Counted from the stretch's first letter, positions 39,801 through 52,121 are shown. The stretch is 64,000 bases of DNA from Tetrahymena thermophila SB210 (GCF_000189635.1 NW_002476463.1:124001-188000); one strand, 5' to 3'. Translations and numbers: made by a program. The notes: generated by a model not told the origin, from the letters alone.

Positions 39801-42800
39801 AGGAAAAAATGAAGAAAAAATATGAAACAAAAATATTAATTAATAATAAAAGAAAAAGTTGAAAATGATGAATTAAATTAACAAATAAAAAAAAACAAAA
39901 AGCAAGCACAATAATAAGAAAATGAAAAAAGAGTTTTATTGTTTTTAATTTGCTTTTAGAATTAAAAATATTACAATCCAAAAATTATAAACTGTTTTTA
40001 CCTAAGATCAATTGTCAAATTTGAGAGATTAATGCAATATTATAAATCAGAACATAAGCCTGATGCACCGTCATCACCAATGGAATTTTCACTTTTTAAA
40101 TATTGAAGAAAAAATATCTCATTAAATAGTTAATTAGAATAAAAAAATTAAGAAAAAATATGAAATAAAAGATTAATTATTAATAAAAGCAACAATTAAA
40201 AATAAAATTATAAATTATATTAACAAAGAAAAAAAAAAGCAATCACAATAAAAATAAAAAAGAGCTTTATTGTTTTTAATTTATTTTTATAATTAAAAAT
40301 ATCACAATCAAAAATAAATAATCTGTTTTTACAAAAGGACAAGTGTCAAATTTGAGAGATTAATGCATTTTGCTAAACCAGAACCTAAGCCTGATGCACC
40401 TTCATCAGAAATTTGATTTTAGCTTTTTAATTATTGAAAAAAAATATATAATTAAATAGTTAATTAGAAGGAAAAAATGAAGAAAAAATATGAAATAATA
40501 AGATTAACTAATAATAAAAGCAACAGTTGAGAATAAAATGATGAATTAAATTAACAAAAAAAAGCAATCACAATAAAAATAAAAAAAGAGCTTTATTGTT
40601 TTTAATTTGTTTTTATAATTAAAAATATCTCAATGCAAAATAAATAATCTGTTTTTACCTAAGATAAAGTGTCAAATTTGAGAGATTAATGCATTTTGCT
40701 AAACCAGAACCTAAGCCTGATGCACCATCATTACCAATTTGATTTACGCTTTTTAATTATTGAAAAAAGATATATCATTAAATAGTTAATTAGAAGGAAA
40801 AAATACTAAATAACAAGATTAATTGATAATAAAAGCAATAGTAAAAAATAAAATGATAAATTAAATTAACAAAGAAAGAACAAATAAAAAGAAAGCACAA
40901 TAAAAAAAAAGAAAAAAGACGTTTATTGTTTTTAATTTGTTTTTATAATTAAAAATATCTCAATCCAAAATAAATAAACTATTTTTACTCAAGATGAAGT
41001 ATTAAATTTGAGAGATTAATACAATTTGCTAAACCATAACCTAAGCCTGATACACCTTAATCATCAATTTTATTATTACTTTTTTATATCATTCAATAGT
41101 TAATTATAAGGATAAAATGAAAAAAAATATGAAATAAAAAGATTAGTTAGTAATAAAAACAAAAGTTGAAAATAAAATGATTATTTAAATTAACAAAGAA
41201 AGAACAAAAAAAAGCAAGCAAAAGAAAAAGAAAGAAGAGTTTTATTGTTTTTAATTTGCTTTTATAAAAATATCACATTCCAGAATAAATAAACAGTTTT
41301 TACTGAAGATAAAGTTCCAATTTTGAGAGATTAATGCAATTTGCTAAACCAGAACCTAAGCCTGATGCACCTTCATCACCAATTTAAGAAGGGCTAAGCG
41401 GCTCGAGTGGGCGAGTCGGAGGGTCTTAGCAGTGATATCGGGGGTTCGAATCCTATACCGCCCCCTTTATTTCGAAAAATTCCATGTAAAAATGTGAATG
41501 TTACCAGCGGTCTCCTTGGTAGGAGGGAAGGGCCAAATCTGATAGGAGGTAAAGAGGAGGCCCCATTCTGAACAGAAGATCTGGAATACAAATGGGAAGC
41601 GAGCATAATGCGTAGTCAAATCATGGAAGATTAGTAGAAATGCCATTAGGGTGTAGGTGACCCTTCCCTTCTAGTATATTACCCACAATTATATATAAAT
41701 AAATTGGTATACGTATAATAATAATGTATAAGTAATTATATATAGGGCCCCTATCCCGAGTGCATGTAACCATGTGCGAGTATGTATGTATGTATCACCA
41801 ATTTAATTCCTACTTTTTAAATATTTAAGAAAAATATATCATTTAATAGTTAATTAGAAGGAAAAAATGAAGAAAAAATATGAAATTAATAAAAGCAAAA
41901 GTTGAAAATAAATTGATGAGCTAAATTAACAAAGAACAAAAAAAAGCAAGCACAATAAAAAGAAAAAGAAAGAAGAGTTTTATTGTTTTTAATTATTTTT
42001 TATAATTAAAAATATCACATTCCAGAATAAATAAACAGTTTTTACTGAAGATAAAGTGTCAATTTTGAGAGATTAATGCAATTTGCTAAACCAGAACCTA
42101 AGCCTGATGCACCTTCATCACCAATTTAATTCAAACTTTTTAAATATTTAAGAAAAATATATCATTTAATAGTTAATTAGAAGGAAAAATGAAGAAAAAA
42201 TATGAAATTATAAAATTAATTAATAATAAAAGCAAAATTTGTAAAAAAATGATGATTTAAATTAACAAAGAAAGAACAAAAAAAAGTAAGCACAATAAAA
42301 AGAAAAAGAAAAAGAAAAAAGAGTTTTATTGTTTTTAATTTGCTTTTATAATTAAAAATATCACATTCCAGAATAAATAAACTGTTTTTACTAAAGGTTA
42401 AGTGTCAAATTTGAGAGATTAATGCAATTTGCTAAACAAGAACCTAAGCCTGATGCACCCATTGCACCAATTTTATTTTCACTTTTTAAATATTGAAGAA
42501 AAAATATCTCATTAAGTAGTTAAAATAGAAGGAAAAAATGAATAAAAAATATGAAATTATAAAATTAATTAATAATAAAAGCAAAAGTTGAAAAAAAATG
42601 ATGATTTAAATTAACAAAGAAAGAACAAAAAAAGCAAGCACAATAAAAAGAAAAAAGAGTTTTATTGTTTTTAATTTGCTTTTATAATTAAAAATATCAC
42701 AATCCAAAAATTATAAACTGTTTTTACCCAAGATCAAGTCTCAAATTTGAGAGATTAATGCAACTTGCTAAACTAGAACCTAAGCCTGATGCACCCATTG

Positions 42801-43506
42801 CACCAATTTTATTTTCACTTTTTAAATATTGAAGAAAAAATATCTCATTAAGTAGTTAAAATAGTAGGAAAAAATGAATAAAAAATATGAAATAAATTAT
42901 AAAATTAATTAATAATAAAAGCAAAAGTTGAAAATAAAATGATGATTTAAATTAACAAAGAAAGAACAAAAAAAAGCAAGCACAATAAAAAGAAAAAGAA
43001 AAAAGAGTTTTATTGTTTTTAATTTGCTTTTATAATTAAAAATATCACAATCCAAAAATTATAAACTGTTTTTACCCAAGATTAAGTCTCAAATTTAAGA
43101 GATTAATGCAATTTACTAAACTAGAACCTAGGTCTGATGCACCTTCATCGCCAATTTTATTTTTACTTTTTAAATATTGAAGAAAAAATATCTCATTAAA
43201 TAGTTAATTAGAAGGAAAAAATGAAGAAAAAATATGAAATTATAAAATTAATTAATAATAAAAGCAAAAGTTGAAAAAAAATGATGATTTAAATTAACAA
43301 AGAAAGAACAAAAAAAAGCAAGCACAATAAAAAGAAAAAGAAAAAAGAGTTTTATTGTTTTTAATTTGCTTTTAGAATTAAAAAATCACAATCCAAAAAT
43401 TATAAACTGTTTTTACCGAAGATCAAGTCTCAAATTTGAGAGATTAATGCAATTTGCTAAACAAGAACCTAAGCATGATGCACCCATTGCACCAATTTCA
43501 TTTTCA
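36808..43506 (-). CDS. LRR gene F: about 20 LRR exons, no visible 5' head; possible pseudogene
   Basis: Twenty LRR exons on minus from 43506 down to about 37110, mostly in units of about 330 bases. A typical exon reads IGDEGASGLGSGLANCINLS, then L-T-L-D-L-R, with phase-2 borders. Introns begin GTAAAAACAG and end TTTAAAAAG. The terminal exon (about 36905-36808) reads CLKSKRLVALQLW and then TGA, in the correct phase, so the 3' end is genuine. No kinase or Cys/His head exon and no start codon could be tied to the array between 43507 and 46028. The exon near 41310-41810 is split by the SINE-like element, and the one near 38400-38610 is broken by a second insertion remnant. Several other exons remain open. 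Either the head was lost, the head exon lies beyond recognition, or the array is a decaying copy of a gene like E. Confidence 0.65.
38445..38588 (+). mobile_element. Decayed remnant related to the SINE-like element
   Basis: The unit is interrupted after AATGCAATATGAGAGG. About 140 bases of AT-rich sequence then lead into GAGTGCATTTATATGTGCGA and a tail of TTCTA repeats that joins ATCACCAATTTA. The intact element at 41388 ends with GAGTGCAT, eight bases, TGTGCGAGTAT, a TATG tail, and the same ATCACCAATTTA target. The 5' part cannot be aligned by eye, so the left limit is approximate. Confidence 0.5.
41375..41387. repeat. Left target-site duplication of the SINE-like element
   Basis: ATCACCAATTTAA occurs here and again at 41794-41806. 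Undisturbed array units have this sequence once. Confidence 0.85.
41388..41793 (+). mobile_element. SINE-like retroelement, 406 bp, tRNA-related head, TATG tail
   Basis: A G/C-rich block in otherwise extremely AT-rich DNA. It begins GAAGGGCTAAGCGGCTCG, with a tRNA-like head of about 73 bases (41391-41463). The head contains an A box (41408-41419) and a perfect B box (41443-41453) at tRNA-like spacing; GGGC at its start can pair with GCCC near its end. A 250-base body of unknown origin follows, then an AT-rich 3' third and a tail of about four TATG units. Exact 13-base direct repeats flank it. Together these fit a tRNA-derived SINE moved by a non-LTR reverse transcriptase. It codes for nothing obvious; short open frames inside it are not convincing. 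It splits an LRR exon of gene F. Confidence 0.75.
41408..41453 (+). promoter_or_regulatory. Internal RNA polymerase III promoter (A box and B box)
   Basis: TGGGCGAGTCGG at 41408 matches the tRNA A-box pattern TRGYNNARNNGG at 11 of 12 positions, and GGTTCGAATCC at 41443 is a perfect B box. The gap of 23 bases between them is somewhat short for a tRNA. The stems are too degenerate for a working tRNA. Confidence 0.7.
41794..41806. repeat. Right target-site duplication of the SINE-like element
   Basis: Second copy of ATCACCAATTTAA, directly after the TATG tail. The array unit then continues normally (TTCCTACTTTTTAAATATT). Confidence 0.85.
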
Positions 43507-44754
43507 CTTTTTAAATATTGAAGAAAAAATATCTCATTAAGTAGTTAAAATATAGGGAAAAAATGAAGAAATAAAATGAAATAATAAGATTAATTAAAAT
43601 GATTAAAATTAACAAAGAATGAAAAAAAAGCATTCACAAAAAAAAGAAAAATGAAAATAGATGAAATAAATTAAAAGAGCTTTAATGTTTTAAATTAACT
43701 TTTATTATTAAAAATATTACAATCTAAAACAAATAAGCCGTTTTTATTAAGCGTAAGTTTTAATAGCAAAAAATGAAGAAAAAATATCAAAATAATAAAA
43801 AATGAATATTAAATAATTGAAAATTTAAATTAAAATTAAGTTAAGATAGCTAACCAATATTTATTTTAATAAAAATCAATAAATAATGATGATAATTTCT
43901 ATAAGAAAAATTATTTATTTAAATAAATTGAAAGTTAAATAATACAAAAAATAATAATAATAATAATAATTAATAAAATATACTATAGATTAATATGGAG
44001 AACCTAATGAGATAAAAATGAAGAGTTTGAAAGCTTTTTTTATTATAATAAATGATATAAATTTAAAGGATATTAATAAAAAAATTAATTAATAATTACT
44101 TCTTCTAATTTTTTATGATATTTAATCTATTATATCATTTATTTTTTTTTTCAAAAGATTTGTTTAGTAATTTATGGAATTTAATTAATTATAAATAGAT
44201 AAAAAAGAATAATGATCAAATATTAATTTATATACTTGGTTTTATGAAGAGATATCACATAAAAATTAATTTTATAATTCATAATTTAATCTTAATATAA
44301 TTAAAAAAAAGACCAAATTTAAGAAATTAATTAATAAAAATACCCCCATGTGAGTTACTCAAAGATATTAATAAATGAAAAAGAAATAGAAAGAATTTAT
44401 GAAAGTATTAAAAATACAAATATTATTTACAAAAATTTCTATGTGTTGTGGTCTTTCCTAATTAATAATGAAAAAATGATGGGAAATGACTTAAAGAAAC
44501 TAAAAAATTACATATTTTGCTAAAAGAAAATCCTTTTATATTTTAATATAAGTTAATATAATGAATGCTTATCATGAACAGATGTTTTATATCAATCAGG
44601 TGGTCTTTAATTCAAATATTTACTCAATTTATTCTTATATACTAATCAATAGATTTTAGTTATTAATAGTCCTTTCGCTTTTAAATATTTATCATTTTAT
44701 AAGTTTAAAAAAATGTGCTTATTGATGATATTTTCTTGCTAATTTTCCAAAATT
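43507..44754. other. Region upstream of array F with a possible coding remnant
   Basis: This is where a 5' head for F would be expected. On plus, 44345-44575 has an open, protein-like frame without a clear ATG (KEIERIYESIKNTNIIYKNF) ending in TGA. On minus, a long low-complexity frame runs from about 44352 to 43890 with no recognisable motif. Neither has a kinase or Cys/His signature. An AAT microsatellite lies near 43950. Confidence 0.35.
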
Positions 44755-45420
44755 TATTTTTTACAAATAAATTCACTTAGATTGATTGATTGATTACACA
44801 TTTAACTAAGGAAAATTATCTTAAATATTTATTTAAATTAGCAAATTTATTTGCATATTGATTAAACAATTTATATAAGATTTTCTGAAATTAAGGCTAT
44901 GCTAACTGTAATCTTTATATATATATCAATGAATAGATTTTGGTTATTCACTTAGATTGATTAATTAATTACATATTTTAATAAAGGAAAATAATCTTAT
45001 ATATTTATTTAAATTACCAAATTAATTTGCATATTAATTATATAATTTAAAAAAGGTTTTGATTTTATTAAATTAAAGCTATGCTAATTGTCATCTGTAT
45101 ATATATATATATATATCAATCAATAGATTTTGGCTATTAGAAGTTATTTCTTTTTTAAATATTAATTATTTAAAATTACTATAAAATATGCTCATTTATT
45201 TTATTTTCTTGATTGTTTTGCAAGATTTATTTTTAACAAATACAATCACTTAGATTGATTAATTAATTACATATTTTAATAAAGGAAAATAATCTTATAT
45301 ATCTATTTAAATTACCAAATTAATTTGCATATTAATTAGATAATTTATATAAGGTTTTCTTAAATTAAGACTATGCTAATTGTAGTCTGAAAAAATTAAT
45401 AAATAGATTTTAATTTTTAA
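44755..45420. repeat. Three AT-rich direct repeats of about 170-190 bases
   Basis: Copies start at about 44779, 44949 and 45249, each with CACTTAGATTGATT. They share TAAGGAAAAT-ATCTTA, ATTTAAATTA, GCATATT and GCTATGCTAA. The first two then run into TATATA tracts and AATAGATTTTGG. The second and third are separated by about 110 extra bases. They are non-coding and lie just left of the duplicated block that holds gene C. Confidence 0.75.
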
Positions 45421-46028
45421 AAATGATTTAAAAAGTAATGAAAATGAAATTTAGCTTCTCTCTCTTTTAAATATTCTTAATTTTATAATATTTTACATAT
45501 TTGTTTATTTATTTTATTTTCTATTTGTTTTATAAGACTATTTATTTAGCAAATAAAATATCATTGATTAATAGATTATATCTTTTAATAAGTGAAAAAC
45601 TTCTAATCTACTAATATATTATAATAAATAACAGATAAATTAATAAGGTTTATATTTCATTTAATTTTTTTATGAACTTAATTTATTTTAACTGTTGACT
45701 TTAATAGTAAGAATTAATTTAAAATTAAATAAAAAATTGTATTTTTATAGGTTAACTATTCTAATTGCTTTATTTCAAAAAATTATTTTTTTCATGATTA
45801 TATTTAAATATTCCATTTCATTATTATCTATTTTTTTATATAAACAGTTGGCAATAAAAATTAAACATCCTATATATAAATTAATAAACAATTTATTAAA
45901 AAAATTCAATCTACTCTTATTTATTATAATTAATAGCTAAGAAAATTATTTAAATATTGTTTAAATAGAAGATAAAGTTACATCAATCATATCAATATTA
46001 AGTTGAAAGAAATCTTGGAGTTTGAGAG

Positions 46029-49000
46029 ATGGAACATTTAAAAAAAAATAATTACAACAAATGTTCTATTCATCCAAACCATGACCTCCTATTAATGAGA
46101 TTAGATAATGAAGAGGATTAGTAAGTGCTTAAGTGTATCAAGTGCTTTGATTCAAAAAAATTCAAAAAGTTTATTCCTCTTGAAACATTACAAGAAAGCA
46201 AAAATGAAACAATATTTAAAGGCTGGCCAATATTTGACGATGAGTTATTTTACTCTAAGCTTATTGAAATATCTTAAAAACCTTCACAATTAAAAGAAAA
46301 TTAATAAAAAGTTAAAACATTTTTCAAGAATTTCAAATCTCAAGTTATGTTTGAATTAGAGGAAAAAGAAAATTAAATTTTAACTAACCTCGAGGAAGCT
46401 TAAAAAGTTTATGAATAACCTTTAAATACTTATAATGAAATCTCTTAAAAAGAAAAGCTGAAACAAATTCTATAAACTGAATACGAAGACAAACAATAAC
46501 AAAATGAAATGCTTAAAGAGATAATAAAAGAAAATAAATAAAAATATTCAATAAATTACTAAAGAATGAAAGATTCTATTGATAACTCACAAAAATATGT
46601 TTTCGATTTGAATAATCACTAAAAGGTAATGAACAATGTAATTTGTTTAATTAAAGAGCTTGATATTTTCAATTCTTTGAATTAGAGCTAAAATGTTTAG
46701 GATAATGGTGAGATAGAATAATAAAATAATAAAACCAGTAAAAATTAATTTTAATTTTTCTTTTTTTTATAATTTAGTAAAAATAATATTAATAAATAGA
46801 CCATCACAATAGAATAAAAGTGAAGAAAATAGAACATCTTCCAGTATGCTTGTATTATAAAAACGTTCAAATCAAATTTAAGTAAAATTAAAATATCTTT
46901 ATTTTAATAAGAAATTAAATTGATAAATTAATTCAGGAATATTTTTAAATTTTAACTTTTTGAAACAAAAATTTAAAATAAAAAATTATTGAATTAAGTA
47001 ATATGCCAAAGTAAGAAAATTTTAATTATTCAAACTACACTTTCTGAATACATATTATATGGTACTACAAATAAATAGAGTATAGTGTATCTATCTCTTA
47101 AAACATTAAATTAAAAACTAAAAAATTTTTAAAAAGGTTTCATCAACTTTTTATTTATCAAGTTTGAATAAATCAATCAATATTTTTCAACTTTCATACC
47201 ATAAAAATAACTTTTTTATCATAGATAATTTTAGAATTTATTTCTATATTGAAACTAAAAATATATTTAATTAGGAAGTGCTTTTTAACAGATGATGAGG
47301 CTTTTAAAATTTCTAGTGCTTTAATGAATTGTTAAAGAGTAACTAACTTAGAACTTAATTTATAGTATTTTTTTATTAAAAATTTAATATTTTCTTCAAA
47401 TTTAATTTTATAAAATAAGAATTTCTAAGTTGAGAAATATAGGACTCAAATCAATAGCTGATAGTTTAAAGCATCTGAAAGATGTTGTTTCTCTTAATAT
47501 TAACTTAGAGTAATATAAATACTTATATGTTAGATCAATGATGATCAAATATTTATTTATTAAATAATAAAATAATAAATTTTAAACAATTAAAAGAGCT
47601 ACATCATTAATAAATAAATTAATAATTATTTTATCTTAATATTGGTGAATAAATGTTTATTAATTAGATTTTTAAAAATAGGAATATTGGTGTTACTAAT
47701 TCAAACATTAAAAATATTGCACAATCTATATCAAATATGAAAAATCTAAAAGATCTTAATCTTAATTTGAGGTATATTATTTATTTATTAAGTTCTTATA
47801 ATTTTTTATTGATTTAAAGTTCTTATAATTTTTTATTAAATTACTAAAAAATTATCATATAAAAGCTTAAATAGGTTAGATGTGCTATGTTGTGAACAAA
47901 TTTCAAGGATTTTTAGAAATTGTTAAAAAATATAGCGTTTGTATCTAAATTTAAGGTAATTTTTTATTTATTCAAATATATAAAATATTAAGTTGATATG
48001 AATTAAAATTTAATATTAATTATTTTATTTAATATTTAAATTTAATAATATTTGACTTTAATAAAAAATAATTTAATAGTCAGAGTTAGATTTGTGATTA
48101 AGGTTTGACTTTTATTGCAAGTGGATTATCTGAAAATGAATTAATAGAAGTCTTAGAATTAAACTTATAGTATAAATTTATTTTTAATTTAGGAATAAAA
48201 TGATTTTGGTATTATTGCTAGAAATAGCAATATTAAAATTATTTTAATAATTTGTATTGAGAAAAATATATTATTTTTTCAAGAAATAATAAGTTTAGCT
48301 CGTAAGGAATTAAAGAAATTTCAGATAGCTTGAAAATGTTTAAACATATCAGTGAATTAAAGCTAAGTTTGATGTAATAATTCCTATAAATTATTTTATT
48401 GTATTTATATTAACTCATTAAATAAAATAATTTTATGTATTTTTCAGATAATATTTTTTAATTATATTAAATTTAAATATTAATTTTATTAATGATTCCA
48501 AATAAAAAATAGGAATTGTAAAATTGATGACGATGCAATCGGTTTTATTTCAAAAGCTATATAAACTTATGAAAATATCACTAAATTTTCCCTTAATTTA
48601 TAGTAATATATACCAAATTTATAAATATTTAATTCTTATTGAATTTATAAATATTATTATATTATAAGTTAAAATTAAATTACCAGTAGCGGTGTAAAGG
48701 AAATTGAAAAAGCTATAAAAAACTATAAGAAATTAGTCATATTAGATCTTAACTTAGAGTAATCTTATATTTATAAAAACTCACTTAAAACAAAAAATAA
48801 TTTTTATATCTATGCTTGAATAACATATTAGATAAAACATTATAAGATGTTTAGGAGCATATTATATTGCAAAGTCTATTTATTAATATGAAAATCTTCA
48901 GAAGTTATATCTTAATTTAAAGTAGCATATTTAAAATTTATTTTATTCTATTTTATTTAATTTATTTTATTTTTTTAATAAAATTATAATTAGTGTAACC

Positions 49001-52000
49001 TATACTTAATTATATGGAGTCCATGAAATAATGAGTTCAATATAAAATTTTCAGAATTTAAGTTGCTTACATATTGAATTTTAGTATTTTCAAAAAAATT
49101 ATATATATATATATATATATATTGAAGTAAAATAATTAATTAGGTATAATTCAATTGATGAAACTGGAGCTTAAAGTATTGCTGATGGATTGCATAAATT
49201 AACCAAACTAATTTATTTAAAGCTAAAATTAAAGTAAAAATCTATAAAATTTCTAATTTTTAGATTTTTATAATTAATTATTAAAATATTTAATTAGTTC
49301 ATGTAAAATCGGTAAAAGAGGAGCTAATCACCTAGCTAATGCTATCTAGAATTTATAAAATTTAATAGAGTTAATTCTTCATTTAAGGTATCTATCTTTA
49401 AAATATTACTTTTTTAATTTGGTTAAAAATGGGACTTATTAATTTTTATCAATTTTTAAATAATCAATAAGCTCAAGTAGTATACAAGTTGAAGGAGCTA
49501 ATAATATTTTAAAGGCGATAGAAATAAAAAGAGGTCTTAAATTTTTGTCTCTCAATTTATGGTAATAAATATTTAATTTGTTATTAAAAAATTGAGAGAA
49601 AAAAATTAAAATTGAATATAATTTTATTAAATTGCTAGTTAAAACTAACTTGATGACTCTGCAGCCTTCATTATATCTACCATTTTAGAAAAAAATACAT
49701 AGCTAAACTCAATAAAAATTTATCTTAAGTAATACTTTTTAATTTTACTTGTAATAATTTAAAAATATATTTTTTAATTAACATTTTATATATTTAAAAG
49801 CAATAATAATATTAGTTCATTAGGAGCATCAGCTATAGCTAATTCTATAGAAAAATTATAAAATGTTTCAATATTACATTTATAAATTTAGTAATTTTTT
49901 TATAAAAATATTATTTTGAATTAATTTATTTATTTTAAAATTTTAATTATTTAATTTTATTATTTACAAAAGAAAAAATGTTATTGGAGTTGATGCAGCT
50001 AAAAGTATTTCTATGGCATTAGAAAAATAATAAAATATATCTGAATTGTTTTTAAATTTATTGTATTTAATTATTTTTTTATTATTATGTTTTGGATATA
50101 CTATTAATTATCAATTATTGTTTCAAACTAAAAAAAGGTAGAATTAAATAAAATTAGGAGCAAATCAGATTATCTATAAATCGATTAAAAATATTTAAAA
50201 AATTAAATATTTATCCCTCTATTTATGGTAACTAATTTTTTGATTATTTTTCCTTTATTTAGCATTTATTTAAATATTAATTATAATAGTAATGAAAGTT
50301 ACGATTTAGACTCAATAATAGCTTTATCAAATATTTTAGAAAAACAAAAGAAAATTGATAATTTCCTAATTGAAGTTACGTAAAACCTTTCCAATTTATT
50401 TGATTTAACTCATTTATAAATAATTAATAATTTTTTAGCTATTTCTTCATTTTTCTTTCTAATTATTTTTATTTTTCTTAGAAATTAAATTGGTTTTAAT
50501 GAAGTTAAAATGTTTACAAATTCCATAAAATAGTATAATCTTACTAATTTATATCTAGGCTTTGGGTAAAATTAATCAATTTTAAATTTAATGGTTTTCA
50601 GTAGTTTTTAATTTATATATAATGAAATATTAAACAGCAAAAATATAATTGGTAGTGAAGGAACTAAATATATTTCATAAGTTCTTTAAAATTTCTAAAG
50701 TCTTACTTCTTTGAGTCTTCGTTTAGGGTATTTTTTACTTTTAATTTGATATTTACTAAAGCTTTTTATTAGTTTACTCTTTTTTACATATTTTTTTGAA
50801 AAATTTTTAAGAAAAAACGTGATTTGTGACGAAGGAATCAAATATATTGCACAAGCAATAAAAAAATTCAAACATATAATTGAATTCTATCTCACTGCAG
50901 AGTAATCTTAATTACTGGACTATTTAATATTTTAAGATTTTTTAATAATTAAAAGAAATAATTATATTAATACTGTTGGATTAATAAACATTGTACAGGC
51001 AATGGGAGGATATTAAAATGTTTAATCTCTTACTCTTTAATTTGAGTAAATTTTAAAATTGATTAATTAATTAAATAAATAAATTATTATATTTTTTAGT
51101 TAAAATATGATAGAAGATAATGGACTAATGAGCCTATCTAATTTAATTTAAAAATATAAAAGCTTGATCAGTCTAACTCTTAGCTTCGAGTAAATTTTAA
51201 AACAAAATCACTTTCACCATTAAAAAATAATTTATATTTATTAATTAATGAATATATTTTGGATATTTCGAAATTTACCTTATCTATTTAATAGGAAGAA
51301 TCAAATTTAAAACTATGGAATTAAATTTATTGTAAAAAGCATACAAAAAAGTTAAAATATTTAGAAACTAGACCTTTGTTTACCGTAAATATATTTATTT
51401 ATTAAATTAGTTTTTAAAATATCAAAAATAAATTTAAATAGGGGATATATTTTTGATGATGATATGTTAGTTTGTTTGGCAACATCATTAGAAAATCTAA
51501 AAAAATTAAAAAAATTGACTCTAAAATCCAAGTAATTTATTCAAAATAGTTAGTTATTTAGTTAGCATAATAGATTTTATTATAGAAAAATTTTATTATT
51601 TATATTTTGAAAATATTATTACAATTCTAATCACTATTTATTTTTTTTAAATTTATTAGTCGAAGTTATATTACTCCTTATGGATTTAACATGATTTGTA
51701 ATTTTGTCAAAAATATGCAAAGCATTTATGAATTTAAGTTAGATTTAAAGTAACTTTCTTAATATTTATTTTTTCTTTTTAAAAAAACCAATAATTAAAA
51801 TACCTAAAGAATATTAATAATTAATTTAAAAAATTTTTTAAATAAAGAATATTTATTTGTGTAATTAGGAATAGTGTTCGCATTTATAATAATGAATAAG
51901 AAGCTCTAAAATAGTTGTTTTCACAAATGTTTGGAGAATTTAAATTTTATAGTTAAAATTGTAATATTTATTCTATTTAACATAAATCCTTTTAAATATT

Positions 52001-52121
52001 TTTTTTTTAAATTACAATATATTTTTATTAAATAATAAGTTTGAATGAAATTGAAATAAGTTTTAAAAATGAAAGATAATTCCTTATTGTAGATCAAAAA
52101 TAAATAAATAAATAAATCTGA
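46029..52121 (+). CDS. LRR gene C: Cys/His head, coiled coil and about 28 one-exon LRRs
   Basis: The first exon is 46029-46737 (236 codons), beginning MEHLKKNNYNKCSIHPNHDL. The more upstream start used by gene B is lost here (ATG changed, and an in-frame TGA follows). The Cys/His set (C-x2-H then CIKC), ETIFKGWPIFDDE and the coiled coil are conserved. The LRR exons follow the same layout as in B and D; ends lie near 47365, 47510, 47774, 47955, 48168 and onward to 51748. The terminal exon holds EALKQLFSQMFGEFKFYSQN. A run of ten T near 52005 shifts the tail into another frame than in D, so the protein runs on to TGA at 52119, or else stops elsewhere after an unseen splice. F is divergent on the left and D follows in tandem. 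Confidence 0.82.
49100..49122. repeat. AT dinucleotide microsatellite in an intron of gene C
   Basis: About eleven AT units. The matching intron of gene D has only a short ATATATATTTATATAT stretch. Confidence 0.85.

Larger units (their letters stand above)
37095..43750 (-). repeat. Homogenised tandem array of 330-bp LRR exon/intron units
   Basis: About twenty units. Conserved landmarks on plus are AGAGATTAATGCAATTTGCT (exon), AGAACCTAAGCCTGATGCA (exon) and, in the intron, CAAGCACAATAAAAAGAAAA and AAAAATATCACAATCC. Units at 37915, 38400 and 39660 follow only about 155 bases after the previous one and lack most of the long intron. The units between 42000 and 43500 are the most alike. A decayed partial unit ends near 43750. 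Confidence 0.88.

Noticed and set aside
41391..41463. A functional tRNA gene
   Set aside because: The B box is perfect, but the acceptor and T stems pair poorly, the A-B spacing is short, and no clear anticodon arm forms. It is better explained as the head of a SINE-like element.
41394..41606. Minus-strand 70-codon frame in the G/C-rich block
   Set aside because: It lies wholly inside the SINE-like element, opposite its direction, with no recognisable domain. It is open only because the element is G/C-rich.
29990..43750. CRISPR-like or satellite array
   Set aside because: The spacing is regular, but each unit holds a translatable LRR exon with splice sites in a fixed phase, and the organism is a eukaryote.
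43890..44352. Long minus-strand frame starting MGVFLLINF
   Set aside because: It is low-complexity, rich in Ile, Tyr, Phe and Asn from AT-rich DNA, with no motif. Long frames are expected by chance when only TGA stops translation.
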